NCBI GenBank assembly: GCA_958347955.1
Contig: CATVXH010000017.1
Span: forward strand, 1-34,747
Direction: 5' to 3'
Length of the DNA: 34,747 bases
DNA from: an uncultured Sutterella sp.
Lineage (GTDB): Bacteria > Pseudomonadota > Gammaproteobacteria > Burkholderiales > Burkholderiaceae_F
The position numbers and the translations under genes were made by a program. Under the pieces are notes generated by a model. The model saw only the letters and a program-made list of their open reading frames with translations. It searched no databases and was not told the DNA's origin. The number at the start of each line of letters is the position of its first letter. Positions within the stretch are counted from its first letter, which is position 1. Below are positions 24,614 to 32,841 of this stretch, piece after piece.

Positions 24614-25093
24614 ATGAGTTTTCGAATTGGTCAAGGTTACGACCTTCATCGTCTTGTCGAGGGGCGTCCTTTGATTTTAGGCGGCGTCAGCATTGATTAT
24701 GAAAAAGGGTTGTTGGGCCATTCGGATGCTGATGTGCTGTTGCATGCCATAACAGATGCGCTTTTGGGTGCCGCCGGTTTGGGCGATATCGGCCGTCATT
24801 TTCCTGATACAGATCCTGCCTTTAAAGGCGCGGACAGCCGCAAACTTTTATCGGAGGCGGTCGCTTTGGTGGTAAAGGCCGGTTGGGTTATCGTCAATGT
24901 GGATGCCACAATTGTTGCTCAAGCGCCGAAACTTGCGCCTCATATGCCTTTGATTCGAGAGTCCGTGGCAAAGGCAATGGGAGTGCAGTTGCAGCGCGTC
25001 AATATTAAAGCGAAGACCAACGAGGGATGCGATGCCGTGGGACGCAAAGAGGCCATCGAAGCGCACGCGGTCGCTTTGTTGGAAGCTCTTTGA
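24614..25093 (+). CDS. ispF: 2-C-methyl-D-erythritol 2,4-cyclodiphosphate synthase
   Basis: IspF cyclises CDP-ME 2-phosphate to MEcPP with loss of CMP; it works as a zinc trimer. Zinc ligands are D10 and H12 in GQGYDLHRL and H44 in SDADVLLHAITDALLG. Further motifs are GDIGRHFPDTDP and IKAKTNEGCDAVGRKEAIEAHA. The 159 residues fit exactly. It is separated from ispD by one base and followed by a terminator. Confidence 0.97.
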   Translation: MSFRIGQGYDLHRLVEGRPLILGGVSIDYEKGLLGHSDADVLLHAITDALLGAAGLGDIGRHFPDTDPAFKGADSRKLLSEAVALVVKAGWVIVNVDATIVAQAPKLAPHMPLIRESVAKAMGVQLQRVNIKAKTNEGCDAVGRKEAIEAHAVALLEAL

Positions 25094-25099
25094 ATGGAC

Positions 25100-25121
25100 A
25101 AGCCCGGATAACCGGGCTTTT
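25100..25121 (+). terminator. Terminator of ispD-ispF
   Basis: AAGCCCGG, loop ATAA and CCGGGCTT followed by a short T tract form a strong hairpin 7 nt after the ispF stop, just before the convergent histidine kinase gene ends. Confidence 0.8.
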
Positions 25122-25134
25122 CAATTAAGGAGCT

Positions 25135-26535
25135 CTATTTTTTAGGAGGCAGAAGTGTATCGGTCGGAGCGGTTTGCTCTTCCAGGACCGGTTTTTCATT
25201 TCGCTTATTAGCCAGCGGCATCACCAGTTCAACAATAAGGCCGTGCGGATGGTTGCTCGAAAGTTTGATTCGACCGCCGGAGCGCTTGGCCACACGTACC
25301 ACGATGGCAAGCCCAAGCCCCGCGCCTTTGGCGCCGCCACGCGCGGTGTCACCTCTTTCAAAGGGACGCACGATGCGCTGCATTTCCTCGGCGGGCACCC
25401 CGACGCCTTTATCGCAGATTCTCAGCACGGCGTCTTGGCCTTGTGAAAGAACTTGAATATTGAGTTCCAAAAGTCCGCTCTCCGGCGTTCGACCATAACG
25501 GTCGGCGTTCACAAGCAGATTTTGAACAGCTCGCGTCAGTTCGGTCGGATGCGCCATGACAAAGAGATTGCCCATGATGCTGGTCTCAATTCGCACATCA
25601 TCTTTTGTGCGAAGGCGCATATCATCAATAGTTTCGTAAACGGTGGCGCCGAAGTCGACACGTTCCAAGGGTTGTTTGCTGCGTTTGGCGTATGCCATGA
25701 ACTGATTGACAATGCTTTCCATCTGCTCCAGGTCACTGACCATGGCATCACGAGAGTCATTGGGCAAATCTGCCAATTCAATCTCCAACCGCATGCGGGT
25801 TAGCGGTGTTCTTAAGTCGTGGGAAACACCGGCTAGCAGCAACTCGCGATCATCTTCCATGCGTTCGAGCTCTTGAACCATATGGTTAAAGCTGCGGTTA
25901 ACCGATTCAATTTCCGCCGTCCTGGTGTTTTCGGGCAACGGGTCAGGCTTTTCACCCCGGCCGAGCTTTTTGGCCGCTTCGCTCAGTTCCGCCAAAGGCT
26001 TCACTGTTCTCTGGGTTAATACTGTTGCCCCCATGGTGCCGACCAGGAAAGCGACAAACGCCCAAAATACCCAAGCAGTGCCAAAAGGAGGATCCAACAG
26101 GTCGCTGCGAATCAAAAGCCAGTAATCATCGCCTTCGATGACCATCGACACCCAAACGCCCGGCTCATCGTTGACCTGACCGGCGATAATGGTTTCCGGG
26201 CCCAAAACCTCTTTTGTTTGCGACTCGATGAGTTCTGCGATGCTGCCTTGCGCTTCAAGCGGCTTCCATGTGTCCGAGAACTCTTTGGGGATGATCCGCA
26301 CGCCCTCACGGTAAGCAAGAATATGCAACAGATCCGGCCGCGTGGCGGGATCAGAGGATATCAACGCGTATCTTGTCAGATTAACAGTGGAGACGATTTG
26401 CTGGGATACGCCCTTGGAAAAAGGCACTTCGGAAAGCACCCTGAAGCTTTGAAGCCACGCGAGGGCTGTGATGATCAATAAGAGCATCAGCAACGTAAAC
26501 GTTCGCCAAAACAGACTCGGTGACCTCAAAGACAT
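25135..26535 (-). CDS. envZ: EnvZ-type sensor histidine kinase
   Basis: This 466-residue inner-membrane sensor kinase has TM1 (about 11-30), a periplasmic sensor (about 31-150) and TM2 (about 153-175). A HAMP domain (about 175-230) and the H box LAGVSHDLRTPLTRMRLE (phospho-acceptor H239) follow. The HATPase_c domain has N box VQNLLVNADRYG, G1 ICDKGVGVP, FERGD and G2 GAGLGLAIV. A Pro/Lys-rich tail ends the protein. The HDLRTPLTRMRLE box and the OmpR partner point to the EnvZ/OmpR class, which commonly controls porins and envelope genes; the signal here is unknown. GAGGTAATTA precedes the ATG. It follows ompR by 17 nt. Confidence 0.9.
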   Translation of the reverse strand: MSLRSPSLFWRTFTLLMLLLIITALAWLQSFRVLSEVPFSKGVSQQIVSTVNLTRYALISSDPATRPDLLHILAYREGVRIIPKEFSDTWKPLEAQGSIAELIESQTKEVLGPETIIAGQVNDEPGVWVSMVIEGDDYWLLIRSDLLDPPFGTAWVFWAFVAFLVGTMGATVLTQRTVKPLAELSEAAKKLGRGEKPDPLPENTRTAEIESVNRSFNHMVQELERMEDDRELLLAGVSHDLRTPLTRMRLEIELADLPNDSRDAMVSDLEQMESIVNQFMAYAKRSKQPLERVDFGATVYETIDDMRLRTKDDVRIETSIMGNLFVMAHPTELTRAVQNLLVNADRYGRTPESGLLELNIQVLSQGQDAVLRICDKGVGVPAEEMQRIVRPFERGDTARGGAKGAGLGLAIVVRVAKRSGGRIKLSSNHPHGLIVELVMPLANKRNEKPVLEEQTAPTDTLLPPKK

Positions 26536-26552
26536 TATTAATTACCTCAGCG

Positions 26553-27284
26553 TTACTGGTTGGCCTGACCGCCATCAGGAATGAAGACGTAGCCTACGCC
26601 CCAAACTGTTTGCAGGAAACGGGGCTTGGAGGGGTCCGGTTCAATCATCTTGCGCAGACGCGAAACTTGGACGTCAAGAGAGCGGTCAAAAGCTTCGTAT
26701 TCGCGCCCGCGGGCGATTTCCATTAATTTATCACGTGACAACGGTTGCTTTGGATGACGGGCAAAAGCTTTGAGCACCGCGAATTCACCGGTTGTCAAAG
26801 GCACAGGCTCGCCGTTTTTGCGCAATACGCGAGTGCCCAAGTCCAATTCGAATTCACCGAATTTCACAACCTCATCGGTCATTGAGGGGGCGCCCGGCGC
26901 ATCGGCCACAGGACGGCGGCGAAGCACGGCGTGGATACGCGCTAAAAGTTCGCGGGGGTTAAAGGGTTTCGGAATATAGTCGTCTGCGCCCATCTCAAGA
27001 CCGACGATTCGGTCAACATCTTCACCGCGGGCGGTGAGCATAATGATCGGAGTCATATCCTTTTGCTCACGCAGGCGGCGCAAAATCTGCAAACCGTCTT
27101 CGCCCGGCATCATGAGGTCCAAAATCAACGCATCGAAGCGTTCGCGAAGCCACAAGCGGTTCATCGTGACGCCATTGTCGGCGACAAAAACCTGGAAACC
27201 GTTCTCGCCTAAATAACGACGCAAAAGATCGCGCAGGCGGGGATCATCATCAACAACAAGTAATTTAGGTGTACGTTCCGACAT
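26553..27284 (-). CDS. ompR: OmpR-type response regulator
   Basis: The 243-residue regulator has a receiver domain (1-120) with acidic pocket VVDDD (about 10-14), phospho-Asp D56 in LILDLMMPGEDG, T84 and K106 in YIPKPFNP. A linker rich in Pro/Ala follows, then a winged-helix DNA-binding domain (about 140-236) with LTTGEFAVLKAF, GREYEAFDRSLDVQVSRLRKMIE and QTVWGVGYVF. The RSLDVQVSRLR and GVGYVF motifs are typical of OmpR. It leads the ompR-envZ pair; the AT-rich gap upstream holds TTACA-type motifs that could be autoregulatory sites. Confidence 0.93.
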   Translation of the reverse strand: MSERTPKLLVVDDDPRLRDLLRRYLGENGFQVFVADNGVTMNRLWLRERFDALILDLMMPGEDGLQILRRLREQKDMTPIIMLTARGEDVDRIVGLEMGADDYIPKPFNPRELLARIHAVLRRRPVADAPGAPSMTDEVVKFGEFELDLGTRVLRKNGEPVPLTTGEFAVLKAFARHPKQPLSRDKLMEIARGREYEAFDRSLDVQVSRLRKMIEPDPSKPRFLQTVWGVGYVFIPDGGQANQ

Positions 27285-27374
27285 GATATTTGTAACTCAC
27301 TTTAAAAAATAGATTGAACAATTAAACTCCTTTGTTACATTTATATTTTCAATAATTTCTCTGTTTTGTAAAGA

Positions 27375-27393
27375 GTAAAAATCGCCTTTTTAC
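27375..27393. repeat. AT-rich inverted repeat in the ompR upstream gap
   Basis: GTAAAAA and TTTTTAC flank TCGCC between ompR and the divergent exported-protein gene. Several TTACA/TGTAA motifs surround it (near 27334, 27391 and 27400). It may be a regulator site; the AT-rich context makes chance occurrence possible. Confidence 0.3.
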
Positions 27394-27511
27394 ACTCAAT
27401 TACACAATACGGACTCCATTAAAAATTCGTTTCACCTTTTTGAAGAGAATCTCCTTAGTATCATCGGTGTATGAAACTAGTGCCGCTCCGTCGGCAGAGG
27501 GTCTTTTAATA

Positions 27512-28036
27512 ATGCTCAAAAGCGGTGGCTTACGAATTCTTGCAGCGGCAATATGCGCAGGGCTGACTTCTTGCGCATCTGCGCACCCGTTCTACATGTC
27601 CGTCTCCCACCATCACTCAGAGGATAATTATTATCTTCCCCAGTCCGTTGATAACATGCTTTTTCAGTCACCGGCCTCCGACAATAATCCGAAGCTTTGG
27701 ACTGAGATGACCCCTAAAGAGCGGGCGGAAATATGGCCTTTTTTGTCGCCTAAGATGCAGCGCTATTATTGGCGGAGCATGACCGACCAGGAGCGCCGGG
27801 CAATGCGGGCGGAGTTTAGCCCCTCGGCCAATGAAAGATTTCGCAAGCGCTTTGCCTCGCCCATGGGAACGGCTCCTTGTTCCGAGCCCGCCCATCGCGC
27901 AAAATATCGTCTGAGCCCGGAGGAGAGAGCAAGGATGCGAGAGCAAATCCGTGAAATGCATGTGGAGTATCATCGTTTTCACCAGACTCCATCTATTGAA
28001 AGCGGCTTGCTTCCTGACAGTCAGTCTCAGCGTTAA
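27512..28036 (+). CDS. Small exported protein, DUF3106-like
   Basis: The 174-residue protein has a signal sequence (MLKSGGLRILAAAICAGLTSCASA). This either ends in a lipobox (LTSC, Cys 21) or is cut after ASA. The mature start is His/Tyr-rich (HPFYMSVSHHHSEDNYY). Then come Trp/Arg-rich helical repeats of the DUF3106 style: LWTEMTPKERAEIWPFLSP, YYWRSMTDQERRAMRAEFS and LSPEERARMREQIREM. Such proteins are periplasmic and of unknown function; the pattern also recalls Spy/CpxP-like helical stress proteins. ATG 27512 (AGAGGG upstream, spacing long) is chosen because it starts the signal peptide. It diverges from ompR-envZ and is closed by a terminator, so it may be a target of that system; this is inference. 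Confidence 0.65.
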   Translation: MLKSGGLRILAAAICAGLTSCASAHPFYMSVSHHHSEDNYYLPQSVDNMLFQSPASDNNPKLWTEMTPKERAEIWPFLSPKMQRYYWRSMTDQERRAMRAEFSPSANERFRKRFASPMGTAPCSEPAHRAKYRLSPEERARMREQIREMHVEYHRFHQTPSIESGLLPDSQSQR

Positions 28037-28065
28037 GTGCCGACTGAACCGCGCTTATACATACC

Positions 28066-28103
28066 GGGCCATCTTACCGTGCTAAGATGGTCCATTATTT
28101 TTT
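28066..28103 (+). terminator. Terminator between DUF3106-like gene and tsaB
   Basis: GGGCCATCTTA and TAAGATGGTCC pair over 11 bp (one G-T wobble) around CCGTGC, followed by ATTATTTTTT. It lies 29 nt after the stop of the exported protein and ends just before tsaB, which supports the tsaB start at 28117 rather than at 28087 inside the hairpin. Confidence 0.75.
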
Positions 28104-28116
28104 CCTCATAGCGACA

Positions 28117-28812
28117 ATGAACGGCAAATCTACTTTATTGGCTTTTGATACCGCAACCGAATACTGTTCTGTGGCTTTGGCCGTCGACAGCAATATTTAT
28201 CATCGCACGGAAAAGCTCGGCAACGCGCATTCCGAGGTGCTTCTGCCCTGGATTGACGAGCTGGTGAAGCAGTCCGGCACCTCTCTGGATGACCTTCAGG
28301 GCATTATTTTCAGCGCCGGTCCCGGTTCCTTCACCGGCCTTCGCATAGCATGCGGCGTTGCTCAAGGTCTCGCTTATGGGTTTGATAAAAAACTTCTTGC
28401 CGCCTCCACTTTGACCGCCATGGCGCATCATTACCGCAAACGCGCCACACGCATTGCTGTTTTAAATGACGCGCGAATGAGCGAATGCTACGCCGCGATT
28501 TATGAAACAACAGATTCCGGTTTTAAGACGGTCATGAGCGAACATCTTATTAAGCCTCAAGAAGTCGGGGCTTGGTTAAGACAGAATAAGGTGGGTTTCG
28601 TTTTGGGCACGGCAATTGGCGTCTATGAAATGGACTTGTGCGTTGAGCATGAATATGCCTGTCCGAATGCTGTTTTTATGATTGATTGGTACAGGGATTG
28701 CCAAAAAGATCTCTGCCATTTGTGGTTAGATCCCGACAAGGCGGCTCCTTTATATGTGCGCGATCACGTTGCGCTTACCATCAACGAGCGGCTTCAGGGG
28801 GTCAAGCTTTGA
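28117..28812 (+). CDS. tsaB: tRNA t6A biosynthesis protein TsaB
   Basis: TsaB is the ASKHA-fold scaffold that pairs with TsaD and TsaE to make N6-threonylcarbamoyl-adenosine in ANN-decoding tRNAs. Motifs are LLAFDTATEYCSVALA (about 6-21), GNAHSEVLLPWID and SAGPGSFTGLRIACGVAQGLA (about 67-87). Length 231 fits. The start at 28117 gives the family N-terminus but has no clear ribosome site; the terminator hairpin just upstream is noted separately. Its TGA overlaps the rimI start, forming tsaB-rimI-UDG, a usual order. Confidence 0.93.
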   Translation: MNGKSTLLAFDTATEYCSVALAVDSNIYHRTEKLGNAHSEVLLPWIDELVKQSGTSLDDLQGIIFSAGPGSFTGLRIACGVAQGLAYGFDKKLLAASTLTAMAHHYRKRATRIAVLNDARMSECYAAIYETTDSGFKTVMSEHLIKPQEVGAWLRQNKVGFVLGTAIGVYEMDLCVEHEYACPNAVFMIDWYRDCQKDLCHLWLDPDKAAPLYVRDHVALTINERLQGVKL

Positions 28813-29255
28813 CATTGCGTTTCTCTTGCGCCACAGCGGATGATATTGATCAGGTGGCCCAATTGGATGCGAGCGCTTTTGAGTTCGCATGGAGCCGGAA
28901 TGATTTTGAGAGCTCGCTTAAGGCCGGCCATTCGTTCTTACTCCTAAAAGAAGAAGAGTCTCTCTTGGGTATGGCGGTTTATATGCAGATTTTTGAACAA
29001 TCTGAACTGCTCACCATTGCTGTCGCTCCGGATCAACAGGGCAAAGGCTACGGCAAACTCATACTCAATGAAGTGATGGCGAGGTTGGCTGCCCATGGCG
29101 CCGAGTCGCTGTTTTTAGAAGTCAGAGAGAGTAATGAGCGTGCACGAAATCTTTACCGCAACGCCGGTTTTCAAGAAATTTCCCGCCGAAAAGGTTACTA
29201 TCCCACCCGGGACGGTCGTGAAGACGCAATCGTCATGCAAAAACTTTTGAGCTGA
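28809..29255 (+). CDS. rimI: RimI-type ribosomal protein alanine N-acetyltransferase
   Basis: This GNAT-fold enzyme likely acetylates the N-terminal Ala of ribosomal protein S18 using acetyl-CoA. The acetyl-CoA loop is TIAVAPDQQGKGYGKLIL (Q/R-x-x-G-x-G/A), followed by LFLEVRESNERARNLYRNAGFQEISRRKGYY, characteristic of RimI. A TTG start at 28809 gives 148 residues, the family length, overlaps the tsaB stop by 4 nt (TTGA) and is preceded at 6 nt by GGGGG. A longer upstream frame reads through tsaB and is not homologous. A second TTG at 28815 is an alternative. Confidence 0.9.
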   Translation: MTLRFSCATADDIDQVAQLDASAFEFAWSRNDFESSLKAGHSFLLLKEEESLLGMAVYMQIFEQSELLTIAVAPDQQGKGYGKLILNEVMARLAAHGAESLFLEVRESNERARNLYRNAGFQEISRRKGYYPTRDGREDAIVMQKLLS

Positions 29256-29257
29256 TC

Positions 29258-30178
29258 ATGTCTACGTATACTGAGCAAACTGCGCGACTTTGGCTGGCGA
29301 TGGATATAGGGCCGCTTTGGATCGGGCGAGATGAGGAAGATCCTTTGTCGCCGGCGGCGATCAAGGCGGAAGATCGTAAGCACGAACTTCCCGCGCCTAA
29401 AGACAATCCTGTTGCCTCAGCTCAAAAAACATTTAGTTTGGAGCCGGGCACGAGTGCGGCCGGCAGACCTCCCACACATGAACATTCTTTCTTAACGAGT
29501 CCAGAATCTCACAAACCGAAAACCTATGAGCTTAAGCCGATTCGCAAAACCTTTGCCGATCCCGGTATTGTGGAAGTGGATTCCGAGCTGCTCACCCAAG
29601 CTCAAACGGCCGATTGGCGTACTCTTGAACAATTGGTTTCTCAATGCACGGCCTGTAAAGCGTTGAGCCAAAGTCGGCTTTCAACGGTCTTCGGTGTGGC
29701 CGAACGGACGGCCAGGATGGTGATTGTCGGTGAAGCGCCCGGCAGAGATGAAGATTTGCAGGGTAAACCTTTTGTCGGAAAAAGCGGCGAGCTACTGGAA
29801 AACATTCTCCGTGCGTTGGGTTTAAAGCGTGGCACCGATGTGGCGATCATCAATGTGCTTAAATGCCGTCCGCCCAACAATCGCGATCCGCACGACAATG
29901 AAATCGCGGCGTGCGCAACTTTTTTAACCCGTCAGCTTGAGCTTCTCGATCCCAAGGTCATTGTGCTTTCCGGACGAATCGCCTCACATGCTTTGTTAAA
30001 GACCCAAGCGGCCACCGGCAAGCTTCGCGGTCAAACTCATCTGATAGAAGTCAATGGCCGTCAGGTTCCGACCGTGGTGACCTACCATCCTTCCTATCTT
30101 CTTCGTTCGCCTACGGAAAAAATCTGCGCCTGGCGCGATTTTAATCTCGCTAAGAAATTGCTACTGCAATTGAGCTAG
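29258..30178 (+). CDS. Type-4 (family 4) uracil-DNA glycosylase
   Basis: This iron-sulfur uracil-DNA glycosylase removes uracil from DNA. Four cluster cysteines are C130 and C133 (QCTACKALSQSR), C203 (LKCRPPNNRDP) and C219 (AACATFL). Active-site motifs are GEAPGRDEDLQGKPFVGKSG (about 158-177) and the HPSYLLRSP segment (about 277-285). Residues 1-105 form a low-complexity Pro/Lys-rich extension that is not part of the catalytic core, with a conserved-looking start MSTYTEQTARLWLAMDIGPLW. The gene starts 2 nt after rimI. Total 306 residues; the core alone would be about 200. Confidence 0.92.
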   Translation: MSTYTEQTARLWLAMDIGPLWIGRDEEDPLSPAAIKAEDRKHELPAPKDNPVASAQKTFSLEPGTSAAGRPPTHEHSFLTSPESHKPKTYELKPIRKTFADPGIVEVDSELLTQAQTADWRTLEQLVSQCTACKALSQSRLSTVFGVAERTARMVIVGEAPGRDEDLQGKPFVGKSGELLENILRALGLKRGTDVAIINVLKCRPPNNRDPHDNEIAACATFLTRQLELLDPKVIVLSGRIASHALLKTQAATGKLRGQTHLIEVNGRQVPTVVTYHPSYLLRSPTEKICAWRDFNLAKKLLLQLS

Positions 30179-30185
30179 TGATTAA

Positions 30186-31505
30186 TTAGTGGCGTTTTTC
30201 TTCACCAATGAGGTGAGTGGAATCGTATTCCTTTTGGTTACGGTGGTGCTTGTAAATCACAAGAAGCATGGAAATCACCACAAACAAACCAAAAGTAATC
30301 ATAGTGGCCGGCGCACTCATGCCGAAATGGATCAAGAGTGAGTAGATACCGAGCATCGTCAGGATGGAGAGGTTTTCATTGAAATTTTGCACGGCAATGG
30401 ATTTGCCGGCGCTCATTAAGACGTATCCTCGGTGTTGCAGCAAAGCATTCATCGGAACCACGAAAAAGCCGGCGCAGATGCCGACCGCGATCATAATGAC
30501 CACGGCGACGCAGACGGCCCAGGTGACATGAAAGCCGAGACAATCAAATCCGCCGGCGGGAACCATGGACTGATTAAAATAAGCCGAGCAGGTTACTAAA
30601 GCGCCCATAATGACGCCCATCCAAAGGACTTTGAGAGAGTTCTTAAGACTGATGAGTTGGGCGGCCAGGACCGCGCCCACCGCGATGCCGACGCTGACAA
30701 CGGCCTGCAAAATCGCGCCTTCAGACAAATTCATGCCAAGTGCATACTCCGCCCACTTTAAAACGAGAAATTGCAGCACGGCGCCCGCGCCCCAAAAAAG
30801 TGTGGTTACGGATAATGAAATTTGTCCTAAGCGGTCCTTCCACAAAATGGCGCAACTCTTATAAAAAGTTTTGAGAGTTTCGATCGGTCTGAAGTCAGCC
30901 TTTGGATATCGTGCGCCTGTATCGGGAATCAGAAGATTGACAGCGGCGGCTGCCAGATAGATCAGCACGATGATCGAGATGGCCGCTTGGGCGGGCGTGG
31001 CGATGCCCATGGCCTCAAATGGGAATCCGGAATGCAAAATGGCGTAACTGACCGCGTCATTGATTAACACTCCTCCCATCACAACGCCCAAAATAATTGA
31101 AGCCACGGTCAAACCTTCAATCCAGCTGTTGGCGAGAACCAATTTAACAGGCGGAAGTAATTCGGTGAGGATGCCGTATTTGGCAGGGGAGTAAGCGGCA
31201 GCGCCGATACCCACGACAGCATAGGCTAAAAGGGGATGGGAGCCAAAAAGCATTAAAAGGCAGCCGAAAACTTTGAGCATGTTGGTGAGAAACATCACCC
31301 GACCCTTTGGCATTGAGTCGGCAAAAAGTCCGACGTAGGCAGCCAGACAGATATAACTCACCACGAAAAATAATTTGAGTAACGGCGTCATCCAATCAGG
31401 CGCATTCATTTGCGTCAGGAGCGCTATGGCCGCAATTAAAAGCGCATTGTCGGCCAGGCTCGAGAGAAACTGAGCGCACATGATTGAATAAAAACCGCGA
31501 TTCAT
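30186..31505 (-). CDS. lplT: Lysophospholipid transporter LplT
   Basis: This major-facilitator protein (about 439 residues, 12 predicted helices) flips lysophospholipids inward for re-acylation. The family start MNRGFYSIMCAQFLSSLADNAL and segments YSPAKYGILTELLP (about 108-121) and the NSWIEGLTV region match LplT. The usual partner acyltransferase/acyl-ACP synthetase Aas is not adjacent here. ATG 31505 is chosen because it begins the family N-terminus and fits the extended -10 promoter upstream; a GTG frame to 31532 lacks a ribosome site. It converges on UDG with a 7-nt gap and no terminator. Confidence 0.9.
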   Translation of the reverse strand: MNRGFYSIMCAQFLSSLADNALLIAAIALLTQMNAPDWMTPLLKLFFVVSYICLAAYVGLFADSMPKGRVMFLTNMLKVFGCLLMLFGSHPLLAYAVVGIGAAAYSPAKYGILTELLPPVKLVLANSWIEGLTVASIILGVVMGGVLINDAVSYAILHSGFPFEAMGIATPAQAAISIIVLIYLAAAAVNLLIPDTGARYPKADFRPIETLKTFYKSCAILWKDRLGQISLSVTTLFWGAGAVLQFLVLKWAEYALGMNLSEGAILQAVVSVGIAVGAVLAAQLISLKNSLKVLWMGVIMGALVTCSAYFNQSMVPAGGFDCLGFHVTWAVCVAVVIMIAVGICAGFFVVPMNALLQHRGYVLMSAGKSIAVQNFNENLSILTMLGIYSLLIHFGMSAPATMITFGLFVVISMLLVIYKHHRNQKEYDSTHLIGEEKRH

Positions 31506-31533
31506 AACTGCCCTGAAAAATCTGAACGCCACG

Positions 31534-31542
31534 ATTCTAGCA
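31534..31542 (-). promoter_or_regulatory. Extended -10 promoter of lplT
   Basis: TGCTAGAAT on the minus strand is an extended -10 element about 29 nt before the lplT ATG. No good -35 is present, as is common for extended -10 promoters. Confidence 0.4.
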
Positions 31543-31695
31543 GAGATACCCGGCTACGGCTTAAAGAAGCCATTAGGTACATTTCCCACTAAAAGTAACA
31601 AAACGTACATAACACCATTAGGATTTTTCCAGAATTTCCAATTTAATATCAGAAAAATTCAGAGTGCTGCGCTAAGATTAAAAAATTGTTTTTCA

Positions 31696-31711
31696 GAGCC
31701 TAGATAGGCTC
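31696..31711. promoter_or_regulatory. 16-bp palindrome upstream of alr
   Basis: GAGCCTAGATAGGCTC is two perfect 7-bp arms with a 2-bp centre, 28 bp before the alr start. The short centre favours a DNA operator over an RNA hairpin. The 234-bp lplT/alr gap also holds two CCATTAGG copies (31570 and 31615) and two GTACAT copies, and no gene is seen there. Confidence 0.35.
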
Positions 31712-31739
31712 AATAGTTTGTTTAGCAGAGTATCAAGTT

Positions 31740-32828
31740 ATGCCACGTCCCATTGCAGCCACCATTCACATGGGGGCACTCAGACACAATTTACAGCGCA
31801 TGCGTGAGGCCGCACGAGGCCGCACGCTGTGGGCCGTTGTCAAAGCCAACGCCTACGGTCACGGTTTGCTTCGAGCTGCACGGGCTTTTGAAAAGGCCGA
31901 TGGCTTAGCGTTAATTGACTTATGCGACGCGGAAAAGCTTCGTCATAATGGTTGGTGCAAACGCATTTTGCTTTTAGAAGGCTTTTTTGACGCAAGTGAC
32001 ATTCCTTTATTGCAGAAGTACGATATCGAAACGATCGTTCATAACCGCCGCATGATTGAGTTGCTTAAAGGGCATGCGCCGTACGCCTCTCTGAAAGTTC
32101 ACATCAAGATTAATTCCGGTATGAATCGTTTGGGTTTCCGTCCTGATGAAGAGGAGGGCATACGCGCTGAACTTGAAAAAATTGCAGGAGTAAAAGTTTT
32201 GGGGGTGGTAACGCATTTTGCCAACGCCGAACCTACTTACGATCAGGGTAAGCCTGCGACAGTTTCCAAGCAGCTTGAGCGTATGGATAAAATCGCCCCT
32301 TGTCCTGAACATCTCTGCATGGCTAATTCCGCGGCAACAATTTGGCACACGGAAGTCAAAGGCGATGCTGTTCGCGCCGGTGTGGCGCTATACGGCGCAA
32401 GCCCTGACAGTCATTACAGCTCAAAGGATTTAGGAATCCGCCCTGCAATGACCTTGTCGGCGAAAATTTTGGCCATCCAAAATGTGCCCGCCGGTGAAGC
32501 CATCGGTTATGGTTCACGTTTTGTGACAAAACGGGATTCCCGTATCGCTGTGGTGGCCTGCGGGTACGCAGACGGTTATCCCAGATCAACGCCGGATGGA
32601 ACACCCACCTACGTGGAAGGCCGCATCGCTCCGATTGCGGGGGCGATTTCCATGGATATGCTGACGATCGACGTGACCGATATTCCCGAGGCACAGCTTG
32701 GTAGTGAGGTCGAGCTTTGGGGCAGTCATATCTCTGTCAATGAGGTGGCTCAGCGTTGCGGCACGATCGGCTATGAATTATTGTGCGCCATTGCTCTGCG
32801 CGTGCCCATCGTTGAAGACGAAAATTAA
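31740..32828 (+). CDS. alr: Alanine racemase
   Basis: This PLP enzyme makes D-alanine for peptidoglycan. The PLP lysine is K35 in WAVVKANAYGHG. Further motifs are KINSGMNRLGFRP (about 122-134), ANSAAT, RAGVALYG, the catalytic Tyr in CGYADGYPRSTP (about 276) and AGAISMDMLTIDVTD (about 301-315). Length 362 is typical of the monofunctional enzyme. It precedes radA by 13 nt on the same strand, a common betaproteobacterial order. Confidence 0.96.
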   Translation: MPRPIAATIHMGALRHNLQRMREAARGRTLWAVVKANAYGHGLLRAARAFEKADGLALIDLCDAEKLRHNGWCKRILLLEGFFDASDIPLLQKYDIETIVHNRRMIELLKGHAPYASLKVHIKINSGMNRLGFRPDEEEGIRAELEKIAGVKVLGVVTHFANAEPTYDQGKPATVSKQLERMDKIAPCPEHLCMANSAATIWHTEVKGDAVRAGVALYGASPDSHYSSKDLGIRPAMTLSAKILAIQNVPAGEAIGYGSRFVTKRDSRIAVVACGYADGYPRSTPDGTPTYVEGRIAPIAGAISMDMLTIDVTDIPEAQLGSEVELWGSHISVNEVAQRCGTIGYELLCAIALRVPIVEDEN

Positions 32829-32841
32829 CTGAAAGCGCTTT

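Noticed and set aside
28686..28808. Upstream extension of the rimI frame into tsaB
   Set aside because: The extra residues are Arg/Ser-rich readthrough of tsaB sequence in another frame; the TTG at 28809 gives the exact RimI length.
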